Source of the DNA: Akkermansiaceae bacterium
GTDB lineage: Bacteria; Verrucomicrobiota; Verrucomicrobiia; Verrucomicrobiales; Akkermansiaceae
Length of the DNA: 6,674 nt
Direction: 5' to 3'
Assembly (NCBI GenBank): GCA_028293225.1
Contig: JAQGPE010000599.1
Location: 1 to 6,674 of the forward strand
The notes beneath the pieces were generated by a model. That model saw nothing but the letters and a program-made list of their open reading frames with translations. It had not been told where the DNA came from and made no database searches. Of this stretch, positions 5,865 to 6,674 are shown piece after piece. Both the position numbers and the translations under genes were made by a program. The first letter of the stretch is position 1; each line of letters begins with the position of its first letter.

Positions 5865-6425
5865 ATGTCGGAATTCGAACAACTCGTCGATGCTCACTAC
5901 GGAGCGCTGTACCGCTTCGCGCTTTCGCTGTCGCGAAACGCGGACACCGCCTCCGATCTCGTCCAGCAGACCTTCTGCATCTGGGCGCAGAAGGGCCACC
6001 AGCTCCAGGACCGGGATAAGGCGAAGACTTGGCTTTTCACCACCCTGCACCGCGAGTTCCTGGCCCATGCGCGCCGCTCCGGCCGCTTCACCGGTGAGGA
6101 GCTGACCGAGACCACCGCCGGTAAGCTCACCACCGGAAACGGCCCGGACGACGACGACGCGGAGCGCCAGATGGATGGCCAGCGGGCGCTGGAACTGCTG
6201 GGCGAACTGGATGAAACTTTTCGCGCCCCTCTCGCGCTCTTTTATCTGCAACAACACAGCTACAAGGAAATCGCCGACATCCTCGACGTGCCGATCGGCA
6301 CCGTCATGTCGCGCATTTCCCGGGCCAAGGAAATGCTCCGCCGCCGGATGAACTCCGAGCCGTCGAGCGCCCCGAAAAACATTCTTCAACTGCAACCTGA
6401 GGCCTTGAGAAACCACCATGGATAA
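5865..6425 (+). CDS. ECF-type RNA polymerase sigma factor
   Basis: This 186-residue group IV (extracytoplasmic function) sigma factor has the usual two-domain layout and no region 3. Sigma region 2 covers about 4-72: FEQLVDAHYGALYRFALSL, the DLVQQTFCIWAQ segment (31-42) that contacts core polymerase, and AKTWLFTTLHREFLAHARR (53-71), which would melt and read the -10 element. An acidic linker (GPDDDDAE, 93-100) follows. Region 4 covers about 103-162 and includes the helix-turn-helix SYKEIADILDVPIGTVMSRISRAKEMLRRRM, which reads the -35 element. The ATG at 5865 starts directly at the family N-terminus; a GTG three codons earlier is less likely. Its TAA overlaps the start of the next gene by 8 bases, the usual arrangement for a sigma/anti-sigma pair. 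The inducing signal is unknown, and the upstream inverted repeat may mark control of its promoter. Confidence 0.94.
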   Translation: MSEFEQLVDAHYGALYRFALSLSRNADTASDLVQQTFCIWAQKGHQLQDRDKAKTWLFTTLHREFLAHARRSGRFTGEELTETTAGKLTTGNGPDDDDAERQMDGQRALELLGELDETFRAPLALFYLQQHSYKEIADILDVPIGTVMSRISRAKEMLRRRMNSEPSSAPKNILQLQPEALRNHHG

Positions 6426-6674
6426 GGAGGAGGCACGCTTCATCCTCTGCTGCTTCCGGCCCGACGGAGCGGACGCGGAGAACCCCGACTTTGCCGAGGC
6501 GCTCGGCTGGGCGGCCAAGGACCGTGAACTCGGCGAGTGGCTGGCGCATGAACGCGCCTCCGACGCGGCGTTTGCCCAAGCGCTCGGCGAGCTGACCCTG
6601 CCGGAAGCGCTGCGGGAGGAAATTCTGGCGGCCCTGGCCTTGGAGCGCGGGGAGCAGGAGATCCCGGCGGATGC
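6418..6674 (+). CDS. Acidic protein downstream of the sigma factor, possible anti-sigma factor (3'-truncated)
   Basis: An open frame starts at ATG 6418, overlaps the sigma factor's TAA (ATGGATAA) and runs off the window after 85 residues. The visible part is acidic and Ala/Leu-rich, probably helical: MDKEEARFILCCFRPDGADA, then NPDFAEALGWAAKDRELGEWL and LPEALREEILAALA. It resembles the N-terminal cytoplasmic part of short proteins that I recall following ECF sigma factors in Verrucomicrobiota, where a membrane helix follows after the LREEIL stretch. No zinc-binding HxxxCxxC motif of the classical ZAS anti-sigma domain is present. The role as sigma-binding partner is inferred from position and overlap. 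The AAGGAGGAGG at 6424-6433 looks like a strong ribosome site but is inside the gene with no suitable start codon after it. Confidence 0.78.
   Translation, partial: MDKEEARFILCCFRPDGADAENPDFAEALGWAAKDRELGEWLAHERASDAAFAQALGELTLPEALREEILAALALERGEQEIPAD

Noticed and set aside
6424..6433. AAGGAGGAGG as a ribosome binding site for a gene starting after 6433
   Set aside because: No ATG, GTG or TTG in a usable position follows. The bases encode K-E-E of the overlapping gene, and the frame from 6418 is open to the window end.

Overview
The window is GC-rich, densely coded bacterial DNA. It holds eight protein genes, the first and last cut by the window edges, and I see no RNA genes, transposons or CRISPR arrays. 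A Tat-exported Gfo/Idh/MocA oxidoreductase coupled to a secreted DUF6807 ('PmoA-like') protein, plus an ECF sigma factor followed by a short acidic protein, suggest a Verrucomicrobiota bacterium (Luteolibacter-like) or a relative in the PVC group. That assignment is inferred from gene content and not from any marker gene.

Layout. (1) Positions 1-467 (+) are the 3' part of a HAD-superfamily phosphatase/phosphomutase gene, followed by a strong hairpin at 473-512 in the convergent gap. (2) Positions 522-2899 (-) are a two-gene operon read right to left: the DUF6807 protein first, then the Tat-signal oxidoreductase, joined by an ATGA stop/start overlap. Both products are predicted to leave the cytoplasm, which fits periplasmic sugar-derivative catabolism. 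(3) Positions 2900-3026 are a divergent promoter region with a plausible sigma70-type promoter and small repeats. (4) Positions 3027-5754 (+) are four tightly packed genes: a MarR regulator, an isochorismatase-fold hydrolase lacking the family's nucleophilic cysteine, a small three-helix membrane protein, and an MFS exporter whose GTG start overlaps the stop of the small protein. This looks like a regulator/enzyme/export cassette for an unknown small molecule. (5) Positions 5755-5864 contain a 9-bp perfect inverted repeat plus a third half-site. (6) From 5865 to the window end (+) there is an ECF sigma factor overlapping by 8 bp a short acidic protein that runs off the edge and may be its anti-sigma partner.

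Most genes are of recognisable families. The most unusual points are the wholly cysteine-free isochorismatase-like enzyme in its MarR/MFS setting, the coupled small membrane protein of unknown function, and the repeat arrangement ahead of the sigma factor. I did not find convincing evidence of a wholly new system; the best candidate is the four-gene MarR cassette.
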